Below, one piece after another: positions 29,643-41,803 of a DNA stretch of 64,000 bases. The translations under genes and the position numbers were made by a program. The notes under the pieces were generated by a model. It ran no database searches. It saw only the letters and a list, made by a program, of their open reading frames with translations, and was not told the origin of the DNA. Each line of letters starts with the position of its first letter. The first letter of the stretch is position 1. The stretch is from Entomortierella parvispora (taxonomy: Eukaryota; Mortierellomycota; Mortierellomycetes; Mortierellales; Mortierellaceae): the NCBI GenBank assembly GCA_963573315.1, contig OY752149.1, forward strand, positions 2,108,001 through 2,172,000. Reading direction: 5' to 3'.

Positions 29643-32610
29643 TTAGTGTTGTCTCCGCTGCTGTGCCCGCTGCTTGGAAGGGCTGTGAGGAGCTTTTGGG
29701 GGAGTAAAGGAAGTATGGGTAAGCAACTTTCGTGCTGCCTTTGCCAATTTAATGACCTCCTTGTCCGTCAGCTTTCCCATCTCCAACCGCTCAGTGATCT
29801 GAGCTTTTACTTCCAAGGAAAACCTGAGGCACATCTCCCAGCATTGCTTCAGGTTCTGAACATTATTCGCCGATGACACGATTTTAAACGATCCCAGGCA
29901 ATAAATCCGATACATCCCATGATAATCCATGGCGATCAGCTCAGTCGTGTCCTTGAACGTCCTTGATCCGAAGACCTTTAAGCTTGGCTTTACCCGGTCT
30001 TTGTTTTTTATCATCTCCAGAATGGTGAAGTTAAAAAGATCACGGAGCATTCTTTTCAGCTTCATCTTGTCGTCTTGATCCTTGGACGGCAGTGCGCGCT
30101 GTAGTTTGCTGCTTTCAGACAACAAAATCTGGTGACCGCCAGACTCGGAGACCCCATCAGCAAATTTTCCTCGTCCTGAGGCATCAACATCATTGGCTTT
30201 ACGGTAGGACACTGCAGGAACATATATCTCGCCCCACACATAAGGAATGCCATGAACGTTTAGCGCACCTCGAAGCAGCTCGACGACATAGTCTCGGAAG
30301 TATTGACGCTCGTTTATGTCTGGGCCGATGGTTCCTGTGTTCGCGAAGGCAGTACGGCTAAATAGAGTAGAGTAGAACGAGTTAACACGATATTCAAGAG
30401 AAAAGTCGGAACCGTAAGATAATAAACATGCTTACAACGGCTGAAACGATGTGAAGAAATAACGGTTAAGAGCCGGTACAGGGTTGGGAACCTTCATGAG
30501 ATCATCTATCCTCTCCGAGAGCTTCTCCAGACTGATCTCACCTTGGAAGAGACCATCCAACATTTCTTGATGATCTTGAGGCAGGTCAGGCAGAGTTGGC
30601 AATGCATCTAGGGCTGTGAAAAACCCTGTATCGTCCATGAAGTCCTGAAGCTCACCGTCATGGCAAAAATCTGCAATGTTGTCCTTGCAAAGATTCACCA
30701 CAGGAAACGTCTCTCTAATGGAAGGCTTTGCTCGGTCGAAACTAGATGACACATTCACGTCTCCTATTCGCAAGACAGACGACATGCCGATCATATCCCA
30801 AAACATAGAACCTAATAGAGCCATTGTAAGCTGCTACAGATATAAAAAGAATCTCTGGCCTCAAGATGCTTGAAGTTGCTGGCTATACCTTCAAGGACAA
30901 CGCCGCCATCAAGATCAGGTATAGTGGGCGGTGGGGTACTGCAGCGGTATACGGCACAAGAAGTGATATCGGAGGAAGTGTGTCTCATGGCTGTAAAGTC
31001 ATGCAAAAAATAAAAGATAAAAATGTCAAGGTTTGAAAAAGTCAACTTAACTATGTAATGTTACACACCTGCAGTCCCAGGGATTGCCTTGTCATCGCTC
31101 AGAGTTGGCATCACCGAAGGCTCCTCCATATCGCTGTCATCAGCATGCGGACGCTTCCGAATAGCTAACAAAGAACATATTGGGGGGTAAAATGTCGCAT
31201 TCTCAGTATCAATAGTCAAATCCAGTAGCCAACATGTACAACTTACATATCCCCTTGTTTTTCGAGTCCTCGTTCTTGTCCTGGTTCAATTCCTCTGTAC
31301 CGGGTCGAATAGGATGACGAAGAAATACCTTTCTTCGACTTGCCAGTCCTGTCAGTCCTGTAAATTTGGAGGCCGTTGGACCATAGGTCGACGACGCAAA
31401 TCCTACTTGCATTTGCGTGAGCTGCACTGTTTGCAATTCAGCATTCCGCCGGATCGTAATAAGACTCAAGGCCTTATTTTGAAGCAAAAGGCCACCTTCG
31501 GTCTTCAGAAACAATATCCAGCGTCTGGCAAAGGCACGGGGTGGTGGGCGGATATCGCCAATGACCTCGAGACCACTCATAAAAGGCGCTAGACTTTCAA
31601 CCCGTCGTGCATTCACGAAGTCCATAGGGTGCCAGTCCACAGGGTGAACGTCCTTAAAATAATCATCGATGTCGAGCTCCTTCAAAACAATGGGGTTGAA
31701 ACTGCCGCAAAACTCTGGTTCCTCTTGTACCAACATAATTGAGGTGTTATCGAGGAATCTAGGTAATAGCCAAACAATTGTCTTGAAAAACTGGTCCATC
31801 TCAGCATCATGCTTGGTAAAAGAAAAGACAGTGGGCACAATTGAATCGGAGGTACAGGAAACAGGGACAGACGCATAGTAAAGGATGGCCCATCGGCACC
31901 AAACAGGGTGCCGGCATGGGGTACTCTACCTTGAGCCGCCTGCACAGTTGCAACAACGGCCCTATGATTGAACTGCTACACAATCACATATGAATGTGCA
32001 CGAAGGTCTAGGACCTTTCTCCAATCATAACTGACATAAAGAATCAACAAACGGTGAAAGCAGAGAATTGGAGGTACAGGAAAAAGATGCATAGTAAAGG
32101 ACAGCCCATCGGTACCAAACAGGGTGCCGGCATGGGGTACTCTACCTTGAGCCGCCTGCACAGTTGCAACAACGACCCTATGATTGAACAGCCACACAAT
32201 CACATATAAATGTGCACCAAGGTGTAGGACCCTTCTCCAATCATAATTGGCATAAAGAATCAACAAACGGTGAAAACAGAGAATTGGAGGTACAGGAAAA
32301 AGATGCATAGTAAAGGACAGCCCATCGGTACCAAACAGGGTGCCGGCATGGGGTACTATACCTTGAGCCGCCTGCACAGTTGCAACAACGGCCCTATGAT
32401 TGAACTGCTACACAATCACATATGAATGTGCACGGAGGTCTAGGACCTTTCTCCAATCATAACTGACATAAAGAATCAACAAATGGTACAGGCAGAGAAT
32501 TGGGAGGGAAGGAAGATGAATAGAAGTCAAACAGGAGCGCGTGAACGCGTGAATAGCTACATTACCTTGGGTGTGATGTTCAGTGGAGAAAAGAATGTGA
32601 GCTTCACCAT
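29643..32610 (-). CDS. Uncharacterised multi-exon protein, possibly with a PD-(D/E)XK-like C-terminal region
   Basis: I do not recognise this family. The gene model begins with a 15-residue exon (ATG 32610 to 32566, MVKLTFFSPLNITPK) joined in phase 0 to an exon starting at 31811 (HDAEMDQFFKTIVWLLP). Further exons lie about 31165-31070, 30988-30890, 30830-30440 and 30355-29643. The last exon contains GKFADGV, then ILLSESSKL about 12 residues later, and a basic helix KLKRMLRDLFNF. An Asp followed by a strand with Glu and Lys is the layout of a PD-(D/E)XK nuclease core, but spacing and motif are weak, so this is a suggestion. The first intron (754 bp) consists largely of a 216-bp tandem repeat. 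It shares a 155-bp promoter with FANCD2. Confidence 0.6.
31838..32485. repeat. 216-bp tandem repeat, about three copies, inside an intron
   Basis: The landmark GTGCCGGCATGGGGTA recurs at 31908, 32124 and 32340, exactly 216 bp apart. Copies differ by a few per cent, and a partial fourth copy trails to about 32500. The block lies wholly within the first intron of the 29643-32610 gene. Confidence 0.92.
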
Positions 32611-32765
32611 AGGCAATGCATGTCGTGCGGCCAGGCTGGCCCACGTGACCTCTGTGCCTGGTCACTGTTTGCCACCAAATTAACTGTGGGTGAACACACG
32701 TTCATTCCTTCCTTCTTCCTTCGCTCCTCCATTTCCTCTACTTGCTGCGGATCAGAGACTGAACT
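32611..32765. promoter_or_regulatory. 155-bp bidirectional promoter of FANCD2 and the unknown gene
   Basis: The two predicted start codons (32610 minus, 32766 plus) are 155 bp apart. CACGTGA at 32642-32648 lies 32 bp from one start and 119 bp from the other. Pyrimidine-rich TTCCTTC blocks precede FANCD2 at about 32700-32740. Both starts are inferred, so the true gap could differ. Confidence 0.55.
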
Positions 32766-35700
32766 ATGGCAGCTACTTCGGGACCGGCTCTCTTCCATTC
32801 CGTGTGCAGTCAGGCTGGCCTGGCTCTCGGCGTAAACGGATCGCCGAATGTCCTGCAGACAGAGCCAAGTCGATTCCAGCGGGAAGTCGCCAGACTCATT
32901 CAATGGGGTTCATCAGGATCGAGCTGTGTCGATCTCTTTCTCGACGGGCTGCAAGACTACCTCGATGACCCTGACACGCTGAGGCGTTGCTTGGTCCCGA
33001 TGGCGAGTCCTGGCGACAAAGGCAGCTCGTACGTTCAAGTTTGGATATGTTCTCGCTGACAAGATCGAGAACGGTCCAGTCCTAACAATCATCGAGCACC
33101 ACTAGGTCGTTGAATGAGAGTTTGATCCGACTGCTGCTGAATGTGGACTCAATTCAGCCAGGGCTCACGGATGCACTGCTGGACAGGATACTGGGCTCCT
33201 TGGGCGATGAGTAAGCCTTCTTTTGGTTCTCGGCAAATAGTATCAGGACTTGGCTAATCGCCTTTCCTTCCATTAACAAATAGCGAAAATGAACCACAAC
33301 TTCCAAAACTGATTTTGCAACAGTTCAAGTGGCTGAGCAACATCAGCGGACCGTCTCGGTTGTCGTCCAAACTGCTGGAGGTAACAATGTTCTCTCGGTG
33401 TGAAATATGGCAAATCTGGATGTATAGCGTTTTACTCATCTTATGCGTGAAATAGGTCATCAATATCTCTCCAATCTCCACCCAAAGAGATATAATAACA
33501 TCCATTCCCGAGATTCTACCGGATTCTGAACACAGGGTGAGACAGAAAGACCGAATGTGAGCGATTGAAATTTGACAAGTGTTGACAGCTACTAAGCGCA
33601 TTTTTGTTGCGCATAGACCGTGGTCCTCGGCCTTGTCGACCTCATGGAAAGCTCATCCGAGTTGATGGTGCCAATACTTGACGCACTCTCGAATCTCAAT
33701 CTCCAGTCAGACGTATTGGTAAATACATACATACTGAGCTACGTGCTGATAACCGAGCCCTAGCCTATTCTTCGGTACTAACTATGTCTACCCTAGATTG
33801 GAGCGCGAGGCCATGTCATGAACAAACTAGAGTCAGCAGAGCTTGATGACCTTCCTGTTGTCATCAAATTTCTTCTCCAAACTGTCGAGCCTGACACTGT
33901 AGATGAGGTGATCGGAACCATCCGCAGCAACCTTGACTTTCGATCCATTAGCAAACTTCAAAAGAACTCTAAACACAGGGCGGCCGTACAGACTCCAGAG
34001 ATTTTGATACTAGGTAGGTCCTATTTGAATTTGTAAATCTCATCGCTGGGATAAAGGGCTGATCACATACACACCACACCCTCTCTCTCATAGATGCTCT
34101 AAAGACTGGTATTCGCTTCCAGAAGTTTGTAACAGACGCATGGCTCAAGGCTCTTGCGGCCATTCCTACTGCAGTAAGTGAGTGTGGCAGAGATATACAG
34201 TAATCCTTGGAGGCAAGTTTTTACTGACGTGTTTGATTTCAACTTCTCTACTCTTACAACAGAGTCAGCATGTCGCGATTGATGTGATTGTGATGTTTAT
34301 ACTTCATTCCATTGTCAGTTTGAAGAAAAAAGTCGAGGTCATGATCAGAAGGAAGGTCATCGATGGCCTTCTTACTAAGAAATTGCTAGAGGAAACGATT
34401 CTTGTTCATGGAGCCTCATTGCGAGAGTAAGAGATACTAGAGATTATAACGTCCGATGGCAGTATACATCCATGAGCTAACCCCCGCCTTTTTCTTCCTG
34501 AGCAAAGATATATGCCAGCAATCCTATCTATTTCCGAGAACCTCCTCCGATCAAGTTTGAATCACGCCATTGTGACTCGTACAGCATCGACATTGTACAC
34601 AGCCTCGTTCCAAATATCAGACGCATACTATCGCCAGGAGATTGTGGGCTCGTTGCTGGTACATATTGGCAGCGGCTCTGCAGTTGAGATCGATGCCTCT
34701 TTATTAGTACTCCGAAGCATCTCACAACACTCCCGATCAACTTTGAGAGATTACAGTGTCTTTATCAAAGGAGTTCTCGACTATTTGGACAATTTATCTT
34801 TGGAGCAAATCCGCCTGCTATTCATTGTTCTTGGATCATTGGCACGAGAGGTATGGACATACGTGTGTTATAAGTACCCCTAGAAGTACAACTAACTAGC
34901 TGTCGTACCCCCTCTTTAGGAAGAAACTTCTGCTGGCAGCGGTTCACTTCTGACTGATTTGAACATTATAATAAGAAAGCAGCTGTCGAACCCTTTGCAT
35001 AATATCAAGCAGATCGGAGTCATGGGCGCTGTTGCTTTAGTCCAAGCATTTGGTGTTAAAGAACCTGGGATGCTCGAGCGTGGATCGTCCAGTCAAGCAG
35101 GCAAGATTATCAATTCTTTTAATGTGCTCTGGATTGACAGCTGAAGTATCGTAACCTAATTATTTGTTCGCAATGTTTTGCCACGATAGCTACACATATT
35201 CAGGCAGAGTCAGATCCGACTCTCCGCACATCCGTCCAATATCTGCAAATGATCAAGGATTCTTGTCAAAAATCGGCGGTATGGAAGGGTGATAACATAC
35301 TTTTAGCATTGTACTACCTCACTGTTCTAACCTCTCTGATGATCCATTTAGATTTGCCTTTCACTCACATTTGATGAACTTGCCAGCATGGTTCTGTCTC
35401 ACGATATTGACCCGAGGCTGGTTCTTTGGATCAAAGAGGAGTTCTCCAACCACTTTGCGGACATTTTTGTGTGTGGTGCCGATGAAACTTTTACTATGAG
35501 GCCTAGTAGGAACATTGCCACTGAGCGCTGGATGAATCTGGATGGGCCGGTATGACACAATTTCATCCCTACAAAATCATTTGGTCACGTAATTGCCACC
35601 CCATCACATTGCTGAATATCGTCCTCAACTTTCTTAGGAGTCTGAGCTCTCGCTGAGCATTTTACCGAATTTGTGCTCTGAAGTCGCCAGTATGACACCT

Positions 35701-38700
35701 CATGGGACATCGGTAGACAACCCTGATGCCATCGTATACCTTTGCTCGATGTTTAAACTGATGCAAGCAACAGAAAAAGCAACCAGCGACCAGGGCCTGG
35801 ATGATATTGATGGGCTCCTGGGATGCGGCATTACCATGTTCAAACAGGAGTACCTACAGGTAATATGAAAACACCCTAGAACCCATTCCTTGAATTTCCT
35901 TGAAAAGTCGCAATTAACCAGTCTCCATTTAACAGGACTTGCACGAGATCTACAGTGTAGAAATTTGTCAAGTAGTCGCCCAAGCGTTGCTTTGTGCGAT
36001 CAATTGGTATGTCTTACGCAAGGGAATTGAAGATAGTTCTTTTACAGCATCTGATCAGCCGCTTCTCCTAGGTTCCGCGAGATCGCCAATGCGTTTTCTT
36101 ATGACGCTGGGGACCAAACTATGGGTATTTTTTTATATTTCGCAATGGTTGTTTTTACTCTTTTAATGGCGAATTTCTTTAAAATATGATTGCTGATATC
36201 TGGAATCGTGCTTGTGCTTAGCCCGAATTATTTTGCGCCTCCAGCAGATATCAGAACTGGAAGATATGCTTCGTCATGTTTTGAAATCAACTCCTGGATT
36301 CCAACCTCTTGAAGCCGCGCTATCCAAGGGGCAAGAGGCCAGTGGGATAGCTGTCTTCCCAAAAACGGGATCGCTTTCTATTCAGTCTCAAGTATCTTCT
36401 ACTTTAACTGGAAAATTGCCCCTGGAGTCAGTTCGCGATGACATTTCCTCTGCAAGTACATTTTCTGTAAACTCTAACGAAATTGTCACTTTTGAGTCGC
36501 TCGCGCCATTTCTGCGAGAATTGGAGGTAATGTGACTATATCCTTCTCGGAGGTGCTTTTTATCTGATGAGCTGCTGCTCATTGATTCACCTCTTCTTGT
36601 GCTTTAGATCGACGTTTTTCAAGTGCTGCGTGTTCACTATCCCATCACTCGTCCAATCTTTGAAATGAGCGAAATCAGTGAGAACAAGAATGTCCAGCTA
36701 CAATATCAAGAGTTACGGCTCCTACTGCGTGATCTCTCGGCGAAGGTCACATTCAAACTATTCTCTCCGGCTGCTCATGTCCCCTCAAGGAAGAGAGCGA
36801 TGGCCTTTACTGGAAACTTTCCGTTGCTAAATCGAATGAAGGCCCAAGAATTTGTCCAAGGCGTGTTGCGAATTGTACCCCACCTTGTCAGGAAAACGAG
36901 GATGATGCTTAAGGTTCTCGACGATGACGAGGTAAGAACGCAATAACCTTAGTTATCTATGTTCCTATCCTGATTATTCACATGTGCTGAATGCGTTATA
37001 GGCCGTTACTGTGGACAACTTGCTGGTAACCGATTGCCTTAGTCTATCCTTGAAGATCCTGAATACTTTACTTTCTTGGAATGAACTCAGCTGCAGCGAT
37101 CAAAAGGATATCCGATTGGTATGTATCCTTCACTGAACACAAAAATACTGGAAAACTGAAAAACTGAAAAACTGAAAGACAAAAAAAAGGAAAACGTACT
37201 CAATCCACTGTGCATTCAACACTATAGAAACTACTCCAGTCTCTGGCACAAGACGGTAGAACCGCGGAACAGATCTCGGAAATGTCAGCCTCGGTCAATC
37301 TCTCAAAAGCGGCATCGCTGGCCTTCCATGACTTGGCCGCATGGCGAGAACTGATGCCTAAATTCGAGATCTCGGTATCCTTGCTGGAAGTATTGGAGAA
37401 AATTTTGGAATTGGTCCCCAAAAATCAAGAGACGGCCACCAAGGCGTCAAAACTGGCGACTGAGATATTATCCAAACGATGGCCTCCCAGCGATCCTATC
37501 AAGGTATGTTAATTTGGATCATCGACAGTACCATAATCTTTGTTCGACTTCCCTAACAAACTTCTTGGTGTTATCAGAACGATAAATTGGCCTATGTACT
37601 TGGTCAGCAGATTGGAAAATCTGCTATGAGGCTTGAAATGATACTCGAATACGTGACACAAGTGTTGCCCTCATTTCTGGGACAAACCGACGAGTTTGAA
37701 GACCTTCACCCTCTTTTGAACAACAACAGTTTCACAACATACACGAAGGTATACACTAGAAATTCACTTTGTCGATCAGTTATCAGCCATTTTGGCCTAT
37801 TCTGAATTAACCCATGTCTTGCATACATATAGGTGCTATATATCCAGCTTTCATCTCTGGCTGGGGAGTTTCATGAGGATCAATTCGATAGTGTCGAGAT
37901 GGCGTTTGACCACATCTCAAGTCTTGCTCTGTGTTTCCAAAGACTCGCCGCCTACGTGAAATCGAACGATAAACGGGATGTCTTGGCTGTAACATTGCGA
38001 CACTCAAAGGCGTTCATGGAGCAGTTCATCAAGCGCGTCCTTCCGTTTCTGGGCATGCATTTCCGTGGCCATCAAGATTCTGTATCCAAAATCTTCAAGA
38101 ACTCCCTTCAGACTGCGACAAGATCCTTGCAGGTACGATTTCTCCGCCGACACCTCTGCCATCACCAGGATCGCCCCATTTAAGGAACGATGAGACTCTA
38201 TCTTTATATTTACTAATTACAGCTTCACTGCTTTCGATTCTATAGAGTGTATGTGGCCATGCAAAAGCGTCAAAGGAACAATCACTCATGGCCATGGTGC
38301 CGGCTATCAAGAAGACGATGGAAAGCCTTATATTTGAAGTCAAGCTAATGCTGGAGAACAACGACGCAGGAGCTGCATTCTGGCTCGGCAATTTAAAGCA
38401 CCGTAATCTTGCCGGGGAGGAAATCAGCTCACAATTTCCTGTTGAGTCAGAAGACGATACTTCTCCAGCAGAGAGAGATATGGAGGATATAGATCAATCG
38501 GATGACACGGTATCCTCAAGAAAGAAAAAGAGCTCTTCGAGTAGGCGTAAACGTACCCAGTCGGCTGCGAACCCTGAAGATCAAGCTGACGATTCTGCGA
38601 CAAAAACCAAGAAAAAAAGGAAACGGCTGCTGCCTCAGCCACAGACACAACTGCCCAAGCCAAAGATACATGACAAGCCTGAGGGACGAGAGCCAGGCGA

Positions 38701-39157
38701 ATCTCGAATCCACTCCAGAAGGTAATGAAATTCCACCATGTTTTCTCGGGTATAGGCAAAGACAACATTGTACGTGCTCTAGCTAATCGAGTCGTTATTC
38801 GTCTTTGTGACCATGCACAGTCAAATTACAAATAGCGACATGAGCGACGATGGAGAGGATCAACTGGATGGTGAGGATGATGAGGGGTTAATAGCATCCC
38901 GCCAGGGGCCAGCTGTCAATGCAGTGGACTCTGGGACCGAAGATGACTACGATGGGGCTGTTATCGAACAACAGGATGAAAGGTTGGAGAAGCGCCGACG
39001 AGCTAGAAACCCCTATATTGATGACACCGCGATGGATGAAGATGATGACGAGGAAGATGAGGAGGAAGACGAGGAAGAAGATGAGGAAGAAGAAGAGGAG
39101 GAGGAAGACGAAGAGGGGGACGAAGGATCTGATGGCGATGACATTGACGAGGAATAA
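32766..39157 (+). CDS. FANCD2: FANCD2 homologue (Fanconi anaemia interstrand-crosslink repair)
   Basis: FANCD2 forms a DNA-clamping heterodimer with FANCI and is monoubiquitinated during crosslink repair in the nucleus. The gene has about 22 short exons with GT-AG introns of roughly 50-150 bp. Alpha-helical repeats match the family over most of the length: the N-terminal FQREVARLIQWG and CVDLFLDGLQDYLDDPDTLR region, and the central IIIRKQLSN...IKQIGVMGAVALV block. The Lys codon 35007-35009 in the latter aligns with the conserved monoubiquitination site (human K561). The helical C-terminal half runs to about 38350, followed by a Lys-rich segment and, after an intron 38722-38820 whose phases match, an acidic tail of almost pure Asp/Glu (39030-39157), as in animal FANCD2. 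ATG 32766 is the best start but an upstream exon cannot be excluded. No FANCI or FANCL lies in the window. Confidence 0.9.
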
Positions 39158-39177
39158 AAAGCTTTAACGATCCATAA

Positions 39178-41583
39178 TCATCTTTTATTTGGAAGCGGCA
39201 TGGCTGTGCCAAACACAAAGTCAGGCGAATATGACAGAGGGATGGTGCCGACTCTCGTTCCTTGAGCTTGGTGAGACCAAGCACTATTGCGTTGAGACCA
39301 GATCGCCTTCAGTCTGTCCAGATGTGTCACTTCCTCCATGCCGCTATCGTTGAGAGGCAATGGGACGACTTTTGAAGTACCTGGTGTCTCTTTTGAACTC
39401 ACTTTAGAACTGGAGAGTATATGCGAAGGGGCCCCATACCCACGTGGTGGATTGTCCCCAAGGGTGCCGTTGTTTTTATCAGATTGCCTTGGGCTTTCAT
39501 TCTCCCAAGGAGAGACAATCCCAGAAGGTGGAGAGTCCACTGAGGAATCCTGATCCGATCCGTACCCAGTATGAATTGGTTCTGTCTCTCTCCCCTTGGG
39601 TTTCTTCGCCGCAGTTGCATTGGCGAGGTCATGGGCAGCTCCTTTGTTCTCTTTTTTTGACCTGGACGCTGATGGGGACTGACTCATTATGGGGATCTCT
39701 ACACACTCAAGGATCTCACGGACCTTTGGTGGAGGGACCTTTGGCGGAGGCGTTTTGGGCCGGTGGTCGAGTGAAGCTTGTGAGGAGACAATATGTACCT
39801 CCACAGCAAGATGCAGGAGATTCTCTGCACCGTGCAATTGTTCGACATCTGATGGGTCTAATGAGGTGGATCGATCCCGATATGCCAAGAGCCCAGAAGG
39901 CTCCACGACGGGCCCATGATCAAGGTGATCAAGCTGGGGTATCTCGGAGGCAAATGTTTCTGCTTGATTTTGTTGATATTGCTCGGTCCAATTTTCACTG
40001 TTATTTTCTTCCTCTGGAGATGTCTGAGAGGGCTCTCCATCTCCTTCGTGATGTTGATATCCCTCGATACTGCTTTCGTTGTCGCCTTTACTGTTGCTTT
40101 TGTCCTCGTTTCCTTCCCGTAAGGATGCCTCAGGAAGAACTGCTTCCGTTTGGCCTTGTTCAAATCGCTTGGTCGCGTTCTCGCCATCGCTTGGTCTGTC
40201 GTTCTCTTCTTGTAGAGATGTCTGTTGGGGGACTGTGTCTGTATCATCTTGCAGGTATTTCTCAATCATCCTTTCGCTTTCATTTTCTTCCTCCAGAGTT
40301 GTTTCGATGTGGATTGCCTCTTTTTGTTGTTGGTGTTGCTCAATCCTGCCTTCGCTGTGGGTTTCCTCTTGTGCGAGTGTTTCAGGAAGAATTGCTCCTA
40401 TTTGCTGTTTGTACTCCTCTGTCCTACGTTCGGTATCGGTTTTTTCCTGCAGAGAAGCTTCAGGGAGAGGCACTTTTGTCCGTTGATATTGCTCGGCCCC
40501 GCTTTCGTTATTTTCTTCCTGTAGGCGTGAACCCGGGGGCGCCTCTATTTCATTTTGCTGGAATTGCTCAGTCCTGATTTCGATTTCTTCCTGATGGGTG
40601 GTCTTTGGGTAGGCAGCCTCTGCCTGAACTTGTTGACTTTGCTCGGGCATGAATTCGATGTCACTCTCTTCGTTATCTGCTTCCTCTTGCGCCTGACTGT
40701 GGCTGCTTTCTGGAAGAGGCACCTCTATTTCACTTTGCTGGAATTGCTCAGTCCTAATTTTGCTTCCTTCCTGATGGGTGGTCTCTGAGTAGACAGTCTC
40801 TGCTTGAACTTGTTGACTTTGCTCGGGCATGAATTCGATGTCGCTCTCTTCGCCATCTGCTTCCTCCTGCACCTGACTGTAGCCGCTCTCTGGATTTACA
40901 GCTTCTTGAGTTTGTACAGATAATGAAAGCTGATTGTCGGGCTGATCGTCATTAATGCCTTGATCTGACGTGATCCGGTCATGATTCGATCCAGGTAAAC
41001 CAATATCCCGCTTCCTCTTTCCTGTCGATTGGGAGTGCAACTCTGAGAACTCGGAGAGGGATTCCGAGAAGGCCACCGTACTCATATCCAACGACGATGA
41101 TGGTAGAGAGTCATTCCTATAAAGTTGCTGACTTTGCGCTTCTGCCTGTAGTTGCTCGCTTTCCAGCTGTTCATCAAGTTCCCGTTGGCGTTGTCGCTGT
41201 TGTTGTCGGCGTCGTTTGTTCTTTGTGGTAAAATCCCCAGCGGCACTACGCGATTTACCATACCCCGAAGGCCGTTTAAGGCTGTCTGTGAGTTCGACTT
41301 TTGTAAAGAAGACATGAGGACGCCTGGGGGTCTGTAATGTCTGCGGTGTCAGTTGCTGTGGACGAAAACTGGAAGAGATGCGTCCTAAACCACGCGGAAA
41401 TATGAGGTCAGTTTGAGGGCATTACTCGCCAGCCTCATTCAGGAGTCCCTCTGTTCTTTTCTTTTTTTTTTTTTTTTTTTGGCATGTGTCATTCTTTGTC
41501 CTCTCTTTCTTCTTCTTCTCAACCAAAGATGCTCACCTTCCATCTGAAAATCGACTTTCTTTTGGGGAATTGTGAGACGGCAT
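39178..41583 (-). CDS. Uncharacterised Gln/Glu-rich protein with internal repeats
   Basis: Two exons fit: 41583-41537 (ATG, 47 nt) and 41368-39178, joined in phase to give 745 aa. Without the small first exon the frame opens at an in-frame stop near 41427 with no ATG until 41085, so splicing best explains it. The N-terminal part (TPRRPHVFFTKVELTDSLKR, then a Lys/Arg/Gln-rich coiled-coil-like stretch) and the C-terminal 50 residues (LDRLKAIWSQRNSAW, FVFGTAMPLP) look conserved. The middle is a series of degenerate repeats around QEE..E.RTEQYQQ and two 60-residue copies containing EESDIEFMPEQSQQVQAE. I cannot assign a function. It converges with FANCD2, with 20 bp between the two stop codons. 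Confidence 0.65.
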
Positions 41584-41731
41584 GCATCCCTTCTTTTTTT
41601 TTTTTTTTTGCCGTTACTCAGAAAAAAAAAAAAAGCGCGATGAAGTCACGTGCCATGCTTTTATCACGTGATAGTGGTTTGCCATTAATCCTGTTATGAA
41701 TTCTCTAGTATTCCGGTAGATATAAATAACT
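41584..41731. promoter_or_regulatory. Promoter with two TCACGTG motifs upstream of the Q/E-rich gene
   Basis: CACGTG at 41647-41652 and the palindrome ATCACGTGAT at 41663-41672 lie 64 and 80 bp upstream of the start codon at 41583. Poly-T tracts flank them (41592-41608). A TATATAAA-like TAGATATAAATAAC lies just before the tRNA. Confidence 0.55.
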
Positions 41732-41803
41732 TCCTAGTTGGTCCAGTGGTCAGGATTTGTCGCTCTCACCGACAAGGCCCGGGTTCGATCCCCGGACTGG
41801 GAA
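41732..41803 (+). tRNA. tRNA-Glu (CUC)
   Basis: The 72-nt cloverleaf closes fully. The acceptor stem TCCTAGT pairs with ACTGGGA, with A73 as discriminator. The D stem is GTCC/GGAT. The anticodon stem TGTCG/CGACA has loop CTCTCAC (anticodon CTC), and the T arm CCGGG-TTCGATC-CCCGG contains the B box. There is no intron. A pyrimidine-rich T-run (TTCTTTTCTTTT, 41804-41815) follows and can terminate RNA polymerase III. Confidence 0.95.

Noticed and set aside
31976-32377. 133-residue frame across two copies of the 216-bp repeat
   Set aside because: The frame meets stops in the other copy and lies inside a well-defined intron; the repeat period being divisible by three is enough to keep it open.
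39444-40577. 377-residue plus-strand open frame antisense to the Q/E-rich gene
   Set aside because: It is the complement of Gln/Glu codons (CAA/GAA/GAG), which avoid stops on the other strand. It has no domain character and its start is not supported.
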